64,000 bases of DNA from Candidatus Gastranaerophilales bacterium. Lineage in GTDB: Bacteria > Cyanobacteriota > Vampirovibrionia > Gastranaerophilales > Gastranaerophilaceae. Under the pieces are notes generated by a model. It saw only the letters and a list, made by a program, of their open reading frames with translations, did not search any database and had not been told where the DNA came from. Positions 33,045 through 42,596 of the stretch are shown piece after piece (within the stretch, counting starts at the first letter, position 1; each line of letters opens with the position of its first letter). The stretch lies in NCBI GenBank assembly GCA_910587055.1, contig CAJUKY010000003.1:27552-91551 (forward strand). The letters are read 5' to 3'. Both the position numbers and the translations under genes were made by a program.

Positions 33045-35572
33045 TTTTTAAATTTATACATTTTTTCTTTATTAAAAAATGTATAAATTTTAATATCGCC
33101 GTCTTTTTTAAATGAAAATTTTACTGCGCCATTATCTTTTGTGGAATAAATTTTACTGCCTGAATTTTCAAGCAGTTTTATTGTTTCAATATGCGGATGC
33201 CCGTAGTGGTTCAAACCTGTTGAAATTATTGTATATTCAGGCCTTAGATAATTGAGCATATTTTTATCAACAACGCCTTTTGCCCCATGGTGCCCTGCTT
33301 TTAAAATTTTAATATCAGAAGGAATGTTCTTTTTTACCGAATTAAAGGCTTTTATACAGCCGTCACCCATAAAAAGAACTTTGTTTCCTTTATAGTCTGC
33401 AAGTGTAATTATGGAATTTTCATTATCATCTTCCCTGCCGGTTTTCAAGTTATCAGGAACAAGGGTTTTGATTTCAAGTTCATTTTCTTTATAAATAATT
33501 TCATTATTCGCTGCAAGGGCATATTTTATCTTATTTTTATTCATATAGCTGAAAATAGAACAGGAATTAACCGTATTGCAGGTTTTTCTTTGAACAAGCA
33601 CGTTATTAACTTTAATATTTTCAAGTATATCAATTGTTCCGCCCGAATGATCACTATCAAAATGAGTTATAATTAAATATTCAAGCTCCTTTATATTTTT
33701 ATCATAAAGATATTCAAGCGTTATGCGTTTTGCACCCGAAACCCCTCTATATGGCAATTTTGCCGCATCAATCATTATATATTTATTACTTGGAGTTTTA
33801 ATTAAAAAATTATCAGCATTTCCGACAGAAAAAGCGGTAATTTCAAAATCGCAGTTGAAAAACCGCCTTCCTGCACTGTATAAAATTGAACTTGTAAAAA
33901 ATATGACAAAGATAAGTAAAATAATATTGTGTTTTTTCTTTTTAAAATTATCACGTATACATTGAATAAAGGTTAAAATAATCAAATAATATGCAGTAAT
34001 TTGAAAAACCTGCCCCGAGGGCATTTTTATAACCGCATCGGGAAGTTTTGAGAAAAAATTTGAAATAAAAAGCAAGGCTGTTATTAAAGGATTTAATATA
34101 AAACTTGAAATTTTTATTATAAAATCGCCAAAAAAAGGTATCCACGCCATAACAGAACTTGAAAACCCGACAAAACTAACAACACCGATAAAGGGTAAAA
34201 CCGCAATATTTGCAAAAACACCGTACGGGGTAAATGTATTAAAATAGTACATCTGCAAAGGCGCAGCCCAGATTTGTGCTATTAAAGGCACAAGAACCAT
34301 TGAAAGAAGAGATACAGGTGAAAAAATAAATAAAAAGCCGAGAATAAATTTTGAACCTGTAAAATCAGGCGGAAAATGCAAAGAAACAAGTTTATAAACC
34401 CGTTTTTTGTAAATTTTGTCGGCATTTTTCATTTTAGAACACAGAGGTTCAATACATGTTATAAGCCCGCCCGTTACAAGAAACGATAGCTGAAACCCGA
34501 CATCATTTAAAAGTTTGGGATTACAAATAAGCATAATAAGAGCCGTAAAGAAAACAAGGGTAATATTATCTGCTGTTTTAAACATCAATTTGCCGGCTAA
34601 AATTATGATAAGCATTATGGAGGCCCTTAATATGGAGGGCGGAAACCCTGTCATAAAGGTATAAAAAACAATAATCCCCATTCCGGCCGCAAGTCTTGCT
34701 TTATAGGAAAAATTCAAAAATCCGCTTAAAGCCCACCATATACTAAAAATCAGCGCTACATTAAGGCCTGATGCTGCAAGAAGATGTAAAAGCCCCGAAT
34801 TTATGAAAGATTGTTTGATGCTGTCAGGAGGATTTACAGCATCATCCCCGAAAACAATCCCGCCCAGAACCTCTAAATTCGGGCTTTTTATATATTGCCC
34901 GTGCTTTGCAATAATTTTATCGCGCGTATTATCAAGCCCCTGTAAAATGCACCACCACAGTTCTTTGATTTTATTTTCAGCATTGAAAATATTAGGGTGA
35001 TTTAAAACTTTAAATTCTTTATTATTTGAATAAAGAATGGCAAAAATATCTTTATTTTGAAGATATTTTTTATAATCAAATTCGGAAGGATTTGAGGCTT
35101 CCGCAGGTTTTCTTAAATTACCTTTAATTTCAATGATATCGCCTATTTTAACATCTTTATATCTTTCTTTATCGCTTTGGATTGAAACCAGAATTTTTGT
35201 ATTTGAAGGCTTAATATCATCATTAAAAATTTGTGCTTCATATACACCGAGGGCAAATTTTGCCGTCTTTTTTTCTTTAGCAATATCTGGTATAGAATAA
35301 ACTCTGCCTTTTAAAATAACATTATTTACGGAATTTATATTCGAAAGACCGTCAAATTCTTTATAGTGCAGCTTTGCATTAAAAAACCCAAAAATAAAAA
35401 CAAAATTTAAAATAATGCAGAGCAAAGGTTTTAATTTTTTACATAAAATGAGTAATATTAAAGCCAGTGTTATAAAGCAGGCAAAAGCCACGTGACATCC
35501 CCCGTAAAAAGCACACAAACCAAATATATAAAAAACCGTAATCAGCGCTAATGCAGAAATTTTATTTTCCAT
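33041..35572 (-). CDS. comEC: ComEC/Rec2 competence DNA channel
   Basis: This 843-residue inner-membrane protein moves single-stranded DNA into the cell during natural transformation. Hydrophobic helices start the protein, followed by an OB-fold-like domain (about 85-200). The competence domain with many helices (about 220-540) has GLLHLLAASGLNVALIFSIW and GFPPSILRASIMLII. The C-terminal metallo-beta-lactamase-like domain (about 570-835) has LIITHFDSDHSGGTIDIL, VLFMGDG and LKAGHHGAKG, the HxxxDH and later His ligands all present. It overlaps the convergent helicase gene by 4 bases. A full-length comEC implies competence capacity, at least in an ancestor. Confidence 0.93.
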   Translation of the reverse strand: MENKISALALITVFYIFGLCAFYGGCHVAFACFITLALILLILCKKLKPLLCIILNFVFIFGFFNAKLHYKEFDGLSNINSVNNVILKGRVYSIPDIAKEKKTAKFALGVYEAQIFNDDIKPSNTKILVSIQSDKERYKDVKIGDIIEIKGNLRKPAEASNPSEFDYKKYLQNKDIFAILYSNNKEFKVLNHPNIFNAENKIKELWWCILQGLDNTRDKIIAKHGQYIKSPNLEVLGGIVFGDDAVNPPDSIKQSFINSGLLHLLAASGLNVALIFSIWWALSGFLNFSYKARLAAGMGIIVFYTFMTGFPPSILRASIMLIIILAGKLMFKTADNITLVFFTALIMLICNPKLLNDVGFQLSFLVTGGLITCIEPLCSKMKNADKIYKKRVYKLVSLHFPPDFTGSKFILGFLFIFSPVSLLSMVLVPLIAQIWAAPLQMYYFNTFTPYGVFANIAVLPFIGVVSFVGFSSSVMAWIPFFGDFIIKISSFILNPLITALLFISNFFSKLPDAVIKMPSGQVFQITAYYLIILTFIQCIRDNFKKKKHNIILLIFVIFFTSSILYSAGRRFFNCDFEITAFSVGNADNFLIKTPSNKYIMIDAAKLPYRGVSGAKRITLEYLYDKNIKELEYLIITHFDSDHSGGTIDILENIKVNNVLVQRKTCNTVNSCSIFSYMNKNKIKYALAANNEIIYKENELEIKTLVPDNLKTGREDDNENSIITLADYKGNKVLFMGDGCIKAFNSVKKNIPSDIKILKAGHHGAKGVVDKNMLNYLRPEYTIISTGLNHYGHPHIETIKLLENSGSKIYSTKDNGAVKFSFKKDGDIKIYTFFNKEKMYKFKN

Positions 35573-35753
35573 AACAGTTTATAAACAGAATTATATTATG
35601 AAAAAATCTTTATAAATATTAAGAAATATTAACTCTGAAAATTGCTACCGTAGAAGGGTTTGAATAAATTTTATATACTTTTTAAGCAATTTTTATAAAC
35701 CAAAAATCTTTATTTAAATATAAGAGAGAAAAATATTATTGAGGAGAGAGCCT

Positions 35754-37142
35754 ATGTCAATGCCTTATGCCATTGATACGAATTATCAACCTGCTTATTT
35801 AACTGCACCAAACGGTACGGGGGGGGTAACAAACACAACACCGGCAGAAGAAGATGTTTCTATTTTAACCTCCAGCAGTGAAACCAAAACCGAAAAACTG
35901 GATGCAGATTATGCCTGTACAGACGGAAAAGAGGATGGAAGGCTTAGCACCGGTGAAAAAATCGAAAGTGTCGGCAAGGGCGTTTTGAAATCGGCCGTAA
36001 ATATGATAAAGGCTCCTTTTACCGAAGCAGCTAAAGGAAACTTTTTACCGGCAATTGTAGCAGCAGGGGGTGCTCTACTTGGCGTTGCAGCTCTGGGTGT
36101 TTTCGGCACCGGTATTGCAGCTGTAGCCTGCACTATTGGCGGGCCTATTGCTTTTGTAGGCGGCGCAATTGGAATTGCAAAAGGTATCGGTACTATTGTA
36201 ACCGGATTACAAAAAGCTGATGAAATAGCTAATTCCGGTACCGGAACAGATGGCGAAGCAAAAGCAGCTTGTGAACAGGTAGGTTCCGGAATATTCACCA
36301 CAGGACTTTCAATAGGAGCTGTTGCAGGCGGTATTAAGTCAATAAAAGGCAGGGCTAAAACTTTTGCAGAAACAAAAGGCAGTAACATGAATAAGTTGTC
36401 ACAAAAAGTTGCAAGCGGCGAGAAAGTAAGTTTTAGAGAAAAAGTAAAAGCTTATACCTCAGATAGTTTAGAACCATGCAAATTTGGAAAATTAACAAAT
36501 AGAAACAATAAATCTTCAACAGAAACCTCGGAACCAAAACCTTCGGAACCAAAAATCGAACCGGAAACAAAACCTGCACAAGAAAGTGGCATTAAACAGG
36601 ATGACTGGCAGTCAAGCCGTGCTGAGGTAAAAGTTGGCTCAAAGTCAAATTCAAATATTGAACCAACAAATAAAAATCTCACAATTGAGCAGGCACAAAA
36701 AGAATTAAGCAATGCTATAAAAACACAACAAGAGGGAATAAACAATAGAACTCTTACAAAAGCAGATTACAAAGCTAATCAGAAGGCCATCGAACAAGCA
36801 CAAGCAAATCTTGATTATGCAAAAACACATTCAACACAACCAACACAACCAGTTCAAGCGCAATCTCAAGTACAACAATCAACAGACAGTGTCAGCAAAA
36901 TACAACAGCAAGCAAATACTCCTCTTGATAAAGCGGCAGTAAAATTGCAAAGTGAACAAGATGCCTTAACTAGGCTTATGAATAGTAAACCTGATAAGTA
37001 CCTTGACCCCGAGGGTTATAACAATTGGCTTAAAGATGTTGAGAGATGCAATGAGTTTATAATCAAAGCAAATAATAATATAACATCTTTACAGGATCAA
37101 TTTTCTGACGCATATTTTGATAGTTCATTTTTTGATACATAA
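35754..37142 (+). CDS. Uncharacterised glycine-zipper protein with an EF-hand-like loop
   Basis: I do not recognise this 462-residue protein. ATG 35754 is chosen because GAGGAGAG stands directly before it. Residues 57-68 (DGKEDGRLSTGE) fit an EF-hand loop at positions 1, 5, 6, 8, 9 and 12, though position 3 is Lys. A hydrophobic Gly/Ala region (about 98-160) has zipper-like spacing (AAGGALLGVAALGVFGTGIA), and a second such stretch lies near 185-200. The C-terminal half is polar: Pro/Glu/Lys-rich at 255-290, then Gln-rich coiled coil (about 310-450). There is no signal peptide and the stop is followed by a terminator. Glycine-zipper helices occur in pore-forming or membrane-inserting proteins, so an exported effector or membrane-shape protein is possible but unproven. 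Confidence 0.7.
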   Translation: MSMPYAIDTNYQPAYLTAPNGTGGVTNTTPAEEDVSILTSSSETKTEKLDADYACTDGKEDGRLSTGEKIESVGKGVLKSAVNMIKAPFTEAAKGNFLPAIVAAGGALLGVAALGVFGTGIAAVACTIGGPIAFVGGAIGIAKGIGTIVTGLQKADEIANSGTGTDGEAKAACEQVGSGIFTTGLSIGAVAGGIKSIKGRAKTFAETKGSNMNKLSQKVASGEKVSFREKVKAYTSDSLEPCKFGKLTNRNNKSSTETSEPKPSEPKIEPETKPAQESGIKQDDWQSSRAEVKVGSKSNSNIEPTNKNLTIEQAQKELSNAIKTQQEGINNRTLTKADYKANQKAIEQAQANLDYAKTHSTQPTQPVQAQSQVQQSTDSVSKIQQQANTPLDKAAVKLQSEQDALTRLMNSKPDKYLDPEGYNNWLKDVERCNEFIIKANNNITSLQDQFSDAYFDSSFFDT

Positions 37143-37172
37143 ATTAAAATTAAACATTAAAATATTAGATTT

Positions 37173-37200
37173 AATCCCCGCAATTCCGGCGGGGATTTTA
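37173..37200 (+). terminator. Terminator behind the glycine-zipper protein gene
   Basis: AATCCCCGC (37173-37181) pairs perfectly with GCGGGGATT (37189-37197), loop 7, followed by TTA. It is 30 bases behind the stop at 37142 and also faces the minus-strand gene at 37248. Confidence 0.85.
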
Positions 37201-37247
37201 ACATAAAGCAAATTGAATATTTTTAAATTATCAAAATATATTCAGAT

Positions 37248-38000
37248 TTAATATATCACCTTTACTCCGCAGCCGCCTGAAGACGAACTTAGGTTTCTTC
37301 TGTATCTGCCGTCATCATAATAGGTTTCAGAGCCTGATTGTCCGTTTGAAAATAAATTCGTAAAATTATTTGGATTGCTTGCAGCACCTGTGTAATAACC
37401 GTTTGAAGACGGATAAGATGTAAATGAATTATTATAGAAAGTATCCTGGCTGTATGTATTTACAGGCGGGGTATAACCTGTAAGAGAACCGTTATTCCTT
37501 ATCGTTCTGAATAATCTTCTTATACCCTGTCTTGCATAAGGATTATTATAGGGTCTATACGGCGTATATCTGTTATAATACGGATTGTTATAAGCATTGT
37601 AATAGTTATAATAATTTCCGTTATTATATGCAGTGTATTCAGGATACTTGTTTGCATAGTTTTGCGTAGCGCTTGAAAGTCTTTTCAGGCGGTTGTTTTC
37701 ATCTCCCGTTTGCACCGCACCGAATACGTTTGATTCAAGTCTTTGGAGCCTGTTTGTTGCATCATCGCCTACGTACGTACGGCCAAATACTTTTCTTTCA
37801 ACTTTGCTTAATTGCCCGCTGTTTAGATTATAAGTTCTTTTTGCGGTAGTGCTGCCCGTGTTATAAAAAGGCACATGGTTATTATATGTTGTTTTCGGCC
37901 CGTTTAAATATTCAGGGTCTTCAAGTTTATCTATTACAATTTCAGCATATACATTATTGCAGAAAAACAATAAAATAAAGGCAAATACAGCTCTTTTCAT
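37248..38000 (-). CDS. Exported Tyr/Asn-rich protein with VFG repeats
   Basis: A 250-residue protein with a classic signal peptide (MKRAVFAFILLFFCNNVYAE). After it come three short units: LSKVERKVFGRTYVGDDATN, then RLQRLESNVFGAVQTGDENN, then RLKRLSSA. In each, 'RLxxLExxVFG(x)4GD' is the pattern, a repeat I associate with exported proteins of cyanobacteria and relatives (from memory, not checked). The rest (about 110-250) is very rich in Tyr, Asn, Pro and Gly (NNPYYNRYTPYRPYNNPY region), low in charge, and ends with a GGCGVKVIY tail. It probably stays on the surface or in the periplasm as a structural or adhesive protein. The next gene upstream on the same strand also encodes an exported protein, 92 bases away. 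Confidence 0.7.
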   Translation of the reverse strand: MKRAVFAFILLFFCNNVYAEIVIDKLEDPEYLNGPKTTYNNHVPFYNTGSTTAKRTYNLNSGQLSKVERKVFGRTYVGDDATNRLQRLESNVFGAVQTGDENNRLKRLSSATQNYANKYPEYTAYNNGNYYNYYNAYNNPYYNRYTPYRPYNNPYARQGIRRLFRTIRNNGSLTGYTPPVNTYSQDTFYNNSFTSYPSSNGYYTGAASNPNNFTNLFSNGQSGSETYYDDGRYRRNLSSSSGGCGVKVIY

Positions 38001-38092
38001 AAAATTTTTCCCTTTTAAAGATTTATTTTCATAAAGAAATTTATCTTAAAGGTTTAAAATTTTCATTAACCAAAGCAAAGCAAATGGGGCTA

Positions 38093-38968
38093 TTATTTTA
38101 ACTGTTCTAATGTAAATATTGTTTTATTAAGTTCCATTAAAAGCTCGTAATCTTTCTTTTCAATATTTTCACTTGAATAAACAGTACCTGTTAAAGGCAT
38201 ATATTTTGAATAAAAATTAGCCTCATATTTTAAATTCCCCTGCAACTTTGCAAGATAGGCTATATTTTGTATTAAATAAAAACTTTCGTTTTGGCTGTCG
38301 GGCGTCATTCCGTAATCTTTTTCAAGACGCCTTGCGTATAAATCAACCGTATTAACATTTGCATTAAATCTTTGTATGTCGCAGTTATTTTCGATACAAT
38401 TTTTAAAATTATTCAAAAGCGGAATCATTTTAAGGGCATCTTTTGTAAACTTTGTATCTTTTTCTTTCTTTAAAATGACATCGAGAAATAATTCATCCTC
38501 AAGCGGAGCTTTTTTTAAATTTTCTTCATCAATAAAACCGTCTTTATATCTGCCATCCGGGCTCATTTTTCTGCTTTTTTGCTTAAGATAGTCAAATTCT
38601 CTTTCGATATTGGGCAGAGTACCGTAATATCCGTTATCCTGATATTTTAGAATTAATTCTTCGCGTTCTTTTTTTGTAAGCCCTTTTGGCGTACTTCCTG
38701 TGGGTTTTCCTGTTTTACTCAGAATTTTATTTCCGGTTTTTTCTTTGGCGGCATCAACCTTTTCTTTTGCAGCATCTATTTTTTCCACGCTTTTATTTTT
38801 TAAATTAACAGCTTTTTGCCTTCCTTTATTTAAAAAAGTTTTAGTTGAATCTTTTATACCGGAAAAATCCGGCATATCAAGCACTATTTCTTCTTCGGCA
38901 AAAGCGGGCACCGTTAAAGCTGCCGCAAAAATTAAAATAAATATATGCTTAATGATAGTTTTTGCCAT
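38093..38968 (-). CDS. Exported protein of unknown function
   Basis: This 291-residue protein has a signal peptide (HIFILIFAAALTVPAFAEEE, cleavage near residue 25). The mature part starts with an acidic/basic helical stretch (about 40-85, KNKSVEKIDAAKEKVDAAKE) like an amphipathic coiled coil. GxxPNIEREFDYLKQKSRKM and a helical C-terminal domain (about 135-290) follow. The only cysteines are a close pair (CIENNCD). I recognise no domain. It lies between the VFG-repeat protein and pth on the same strand, 54 bases after pth. With its neighbour it may form a small export cluster. Confidence 0.7.
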   Translation of the reverse strand: MAKTIIKHIFILIFAAALTVPAFAEEEIVLDMPDFSGIKDSTKTFLNKGRQKAVNLKNKSVEKIDAAKEKVDAAKEKTGNKILSKTGKPTGSTPKGLTKKEREELILKYQDNGYYGTLPNIEREFDYLKQKSRKMSPDGRYKDGFIDEENLKKAPLEDELFLDVILKKEKDTKFTKDALKMIPLLNNFKNCIENNCDIQRFNANVNTVDLYARRLEKDYGMTPDSQNESFYLIQNIAYLAKLQGNLKYEANFYSKYMPLTGTVYSSENIEKKDYELLMELNKTIFTLEQLK

Positions 38969-39022
38969 ACATTTATTATTATACTTTTATTATTAAAAAA
39001 GCCAAAAGAAGATTGAAGTATG

Positions 39023-39577
39023 CTAAAACCACTTTTTATTATATTTAGATTGAAGGTGTTCAAAATCGGTACTCACCCAGTCAAGTGCCGCATCTTTTGC
39101 AATTTCGGCTGTTTTTTCCATTTTTTCATTCTCTTCTTTTGTAAACTTTTGCAACACAAAATTTGCCAGATCCATATCACCTTTATAAGGTCCCACGCCT
39201 ACTTTCAGCCTGTTAAAATCTTTGCTTGAAAGATGTTTTATTATCGATTTAATGCCGTTATGTCCGCCATCTGAGCCGTCTTTTCTAAATCTTAGTGTTC
39301 CCATATCAAGACTTATATCGTCATAAATTACAAGAATATCCTGAGGCTTTAGTTTATAAAAATTTACAATTTGAATTACTGCTTCACCTGATAAATTCAT
39401 ATATGTAAGGGGCAAAAGAAAAATTAAATCATCCTTTTTTGCAAAAAAGGATTTAAATTTTTCACATAATCTGATATCTTTAGAATAGAGGATTTTGTTC
39501 ACAACCATAAAGCCTATATTGTGTCTGGTAGAATTATATTTAGTTTCAGGGTTTCCGAGCCCTATAATAGCTTTCAT
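39023..39577 (-). CDS. pth: Peptidyl-tRNA hydrolase
   Basis: This 184-residue enzyme releases peptides from peptidyl-tRNA dropped by ribosomes. It has the N-terminal GLGNPETKYNSTRHNIGFM with the catalytic His at residue 19, PLTYMNLSGEAVIQIVNFYK, the catalytic Asp region VIYDDISLDMGTLRFRKDGS and GGHNGIKSIIKHL. Full length (typical 180-195). The stop is TAG. It is the first gene of the minus-strand set running to 37248 and is divergent from the double-HTH gene. Confidence 0.95.
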   Translation of the reverse strand: MKAIIGLGNPETKYNSTRHNIGFMVVNKILYSKDIRLCEKFKSFFAKKDDLIFLLPLTYMNLSGEAVIQIVNFYKLKPQDILVIYDDISLDMGTLRFRKDGSDGGHNGIKSIIKHLSSKDFNRLKVGVGPYKGDMDLANFVLQKFTKEENEKMEKTAEIAKDAALDWVSTDFEHLQSKYNKKWF

Positions 39578-39721
39578 AGGCTAATACCTCTTTCGTTAGT
39601 ATTTGTAGTTTGAAATTAATTAATCTTATATTTAGTTAAACAAGGTATTTTAAAAAAGTTTAATAAAAGTTAAATAATGCGTATTACTATGTATGATAAC
39701 ATAAAATCAGGAGCAAAAGCT

Positions 39722-40297
39722 ATGCAGGATAAAAAAACAGACAAAAAAAACGAACAAAAAAGTTCAAAAAAAGTATTTGACTTTTTAGAAAAAAACAAAA
39801 TTCATAAAAAAGACTTCGCGCAAATGATTGGCGTAACTCTTTCTTATGTATACAATCTTATTGATGAGACCATTCCTTTTTCAACCAGAACAACAACTCT
39901 GGAAAGAATTGCAACGGTTATGGATATAATGCCTGAAGAATTTGATGAGTACGTGATTTCATCAGATCCTGTGCCGTATAATAAAAATCTTGAAACCATA
40001 AAAGAACACATGAAAAAAAATAAACTTTCAACGGTTGAATTTTTGAAAAAATTTGAAAGAAAGAAAAGACTTGCACTTGTTGATATCTTAAGAGGTGCAA
40101 AACCTTTATACATCGACTTTTCAGAATTTCAAAAAATCGGAGAAATTTTAAATATTAAAGATGCCGATTTATTTGAATTATGGAAAAATATATTTATTGA
40201 GCATCTGGAAGACAGCGGCTTTGACACTTCATGCAATAAAGAATTTTTAGATGCCATGTTTGCCGGTGCCAAAAAATACGCAGTATCCAAAAAATAG
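39722..40297 (+). CDS. Protein with two helix-turn-helix-like domains
   Basis: ATG 39722, preceded by AGGAG at eight bases, gives 191 residues; an earlier ATG at 39677 lacks a site. A Lys-rich lead of about 20 residues is followed by an XRE-like fold (about 20-80: FLEKNKIHKKDFAQMIGVTL, then SYVYNLIDETIPFSTRT and LERIATVMDI). A second, more degenerate copy lies at about 95-155 (IKEHMKKNKLSTVEFLKKFE, then KIGEILNIKDADLFELW). Two Cro-like units in one chain suggest pseudo-symmetric DNA binding by a monomer. No operator is evident. It is divergent from pth with about 144 bases between, so it may act on that region. Function unknown. Confidence 0.7.
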   Translation: MQDKKTDKKNEQKSSKKVFDFLEKNKIHKKDFAQMIGVTLSYVYNLIDETIPFSTRTTTLERIATVMDIMPEEFDEYVISSDPVPYNKNLETIKEHMKKNKLSTVEFLKKFERKKRLALVDILRGAKPLYIDFSEFQKIGEILNIKDADLFELWKNIFIEHLEDSGFDTSCNKEFLDAMFAGAKKYAVSKK

Positions 40298-40415
40298 CGC
40301 TGAAAATTAGTTCGAATGTAATATTTCTTAATGCGTATATTTCTTTTTCTTGAAATGCAGCCTTGTTTTTATTACTATTGTAGAGAATAATTTATAAACG
40401 GTGATAAATCCAACT

Positions 40416-41006
40416 ATGAAAAGCTCTACTCTCCACAGATCAAATTTAACGAAAGAAAGAATGTCTATGCTTGAAAATGTTAAGTTTCAAGCAACAAAGA
40501 GAGTGTCTTCAGATGCTAATCAATTTTTAAGAACAAGTAAAAACCCTGAACTTGATGTTTTATACAGAAGCTTTATGAAAAACGTCACAGCGGGTTCAGG
40601 TTCCTCGGGAAATGTTTCAAATACGGGAAAAATTAAGATAAAAGTAAAAGCTAAAACCGACGGAGTATATTTAAGCATCGGCATTATAGGCGGTCTTATT
40701 TTTCTTATAATTGTAAGCCTGATTGTATGGGTTTCATCAATGCCTGCCAAAAAAGAAGATATCCCTGAACCCCCTAAAAAAGCTGCGGGGCTTGAAGTGG
40801 TATCTGAGGCAAAAGAAATTACGGAAACAGGCAGCAGAGAACAATATACAATAAAGAGCGGGGATACTCTGAATAAAATTGCATACAGATTTTACGGAAA
40901 ATATGACACAAAAAAAATCGAAGAAATAAAGAAGATTAACAACATTCAAAGCCCTGAAAGCCTGCAGATAGGGCGGGTTTTGATTATTCCCGTGGATAAA
41001 CAGTAA
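40416..41006 (+). CDS. Membrane-anchored LysM protein
   Basis: This 196-residue protein has a cytosolic N-terminal part of about 80 residues, one membrane helix (about 88-110: LSIGIIGGLIFLIIVSLIVW), a Pro/Lys/Glu linker and a C-terminal LysM domain. That domain (about 144-195) reads YTIKSGDTLNKIAYRFYGKY and ends LQIGRVLIIPVD. LysM binds peptidoglycan or chitin-type glycans, so the domain should face the periplasm. ATG 40416 follows GGTGA; a GTG at 40401 in the same frame is possible. The AGCS symporter gene follows after 21 bases, so the genes may be co-transcribed. Confidence 0.85.
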   Translation: MKSSTLHRSNLTKERMSMLENVKFQATKRVSSDANQFLRTSKNPELDVLYRSFMKNVTAGSGSSGNVSNTGKIKIKVKAKTDGVYLSIGIIGGLIFLIIVSLIVWVSSMPAKKEDIPEPPKKAAGLEVVSEAKEITETGSREQYTIKSGDTLNKIAYRFYGKYDTKKIEEIKKINNIQSPESLQIGRVLIIPVDKQ

Positions 41007-41027
41007 ATAAAACGAGTGAGAGAATTT

Positions 41028-42596
41028 ATGGCAAAAAATATATTAAACAGGCTGTTTCTGATGCCCGCAGTAATCCTGACGTTTTTAGCGGCTCCGATGA
41101 GCGCATATGCTGCAAGCATTGATGAGAAAATAGATGAATATTTTGCGCCGTTTTCCGATGTTTTTTCAAAAATTGTATTTTTTTCTGTTGATATTGCAGG
41201 GGTAAAGGTGCCTGTTGTTATACTTTTTCTTCTTATCTCCAGCATAATTGCAACTTTTTACCTTAGATGGATAGGTATCTGGGGTTTTAAGCATTCTTTA
41301 AAGCAAATATTTGTTAAAAAGAAAACGGAATTTAATGAATCACACAATTCAAAATGCGGTGAAGTATCATCTTTCGGCGCTCTTGCTACTGCTTTATCGG
41401 GCACGGTCGGTTTAGGAAATATCGCAAGTGTTGCAATAGCAATATCAATCGGCGGCCCCGGGGCAATGTTCTGGATGGGAGTCGGCGCAATATTCGGTAT
41501 GGCCTTAAAATTTTGCGAAGTAACATTATCATTAAAATACAGACGTTTTAACGCTGACGGCTCAGTTTCAGGCGGCCCTATGTTTTATATAGCTCACGGG
41601 CTTACAAGAAAGGGCTTAAGATGGCTCGGGCAGCCTATGGCTATATTTTTTGCGCTAATGTGCATACCCGGAGCTTTGAGCGGCGGATGTATGTTTCAGG
41701 CAAATCAGGCAACACAGCAGATGGTGAATATAACCGGAGGGGAAAACAGCATATTTTTCGCTCACAGCTGGTTATTCGGGCTTATTATTGCAATTCTTGT
41801 AGGGCTTGTAATTGTGGGCGGGATTAAAAGTATCGCAAATGTAACTTCAAAAATTGTTCCGTTTATGTGCGGGCTTTATATAGTAATAAGCCTTGTTATA
41901 ATTTTTGCAAATATTACCCATATACCTCAGGCACTCTGCACGATTATTGAAGAAGCATTTTTCCCGAAAGCAGTTACGGGCGGTATAGTGGGGTGTATTA
42001 TAATGGGAATGAGACGCTCAATTCAATCAAATGAAGCAGGTTCAGGTTCCGCACCCATCGCATATGCTGCCGTTAAAACAAAGGAGCCTGTTTCTCAAGG
42101 TTTTGTTTCTTTGATGGAGCCGTTTTTTGATACGGTTATAGTGTGCTCTATGACTGCATTTGTGATAATCATAACCGGCAAATATTTAGATTATAATGAA
42201 GGAATATCGGGCGTTGAATTAACTTCTGCCGCTTTTGCAAGCGCCATAAGCTTTTTCCCTTATATTCTGGCATTTATTATTATCCTTTTTGCAATCTCAA
42301 CCATTATTTCTTGGTCTTATTACGGTCAGAAAGCATGGGGGTATATCTTTGGCGAAGGTTTTAAAAGAACAAAAATTTACCAGATTTTATTCTGCCTGTT
42401 TATTATAATAGGCTCATCAATGAATATTCAAAGCGTTATAGATTTCACGGATGCAACCTTGCTTGCAATGGCTGTGCCAAACCTTATTGCGGTTTTCATT
42501 TTGATTAAAGAAATAAAAAGCGATTTAATCGAATATTGCAAAAAGCATAATTTAATCTGCGCTATGAATAAAGTATGGTTTGAAGATGAAAAATAA
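41028..42596 (+). CDS. Sodium:amino-acid (alanine/glycine) symporter, AGCS family
   Basis: This 522-residue transporter has about eleven membrane helices. Family features include SFGALATALSGTVGLGNIAS (about 105-124), ISIGGPGAMFWMGVGAIFGM, GGPMFYIAHGL and the late motif RSIQSNEAGSGSAPIAYAA. Together these are diagnostic of AGCS (alanine or glycine:cation symporter, AgcS/DagA/AlsT). The first helix (about 1-28) resembles a signal sequence. ATG 41028 is preferred over a GTG 12 bases upstream. The bioF-like gene begins inside its 3' end (11-base overlap). Substrates are usually Ala or Gly; L-alanine is also a substrate of BioF, so a link to the next gene is possible. Confidence 0.92.
   Translation: MAKNILNRLFLMPAVILTFLAAPMSAYAASIDEKIDEYFAPFSDVFSKIVFFSVDIAGVKVPVVILFLLISSIIATFYLRWIGIWGFKHSLKQIFVKKKTEFNESHNSKCGEVSSFGALATALSGTVGLGNIASVAIAISIGGPGAMFWMGVGAIFGMALKFCEVTLSLKYRRFNADGSVSGGPMFYIAHGLTRKGLRWLGQPMAIFFALMCIPGALSGGCMFQANQATQQMVNITGGENSIFFAHSWLFGLIIAILVGLVIVGGIKSIANVTSKIVPFMCGLYIVISLVIIFANITHIPQALCTIIEEAFFPKAVTGGIVGCIIMGMRRSIQSNEAGSGSAPIAYAAVKTKEPVSQGFVSLMEPFFDTVIVCSMTAFVIIITGKYLDYNEGISGVELTSAAFASAISFFPYILAFIIILFAISTIISWSYYGQKAWGYIFGEGFKRTKIYQILFCLFIIIGSSMNIQSVIDFTDATLLAMAVPNLIAVFILIKEIKSDLIEYCKKHNLICAMNKVWFEDEK

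Noticed and set aside
35909..36388. 159-codon minus-strand frame opposite the glycine-zipper gene
   Set aside because: Ala/Pro-rich antisense shadow of a Gly/Ala-rich gene; no start site and no independent features.
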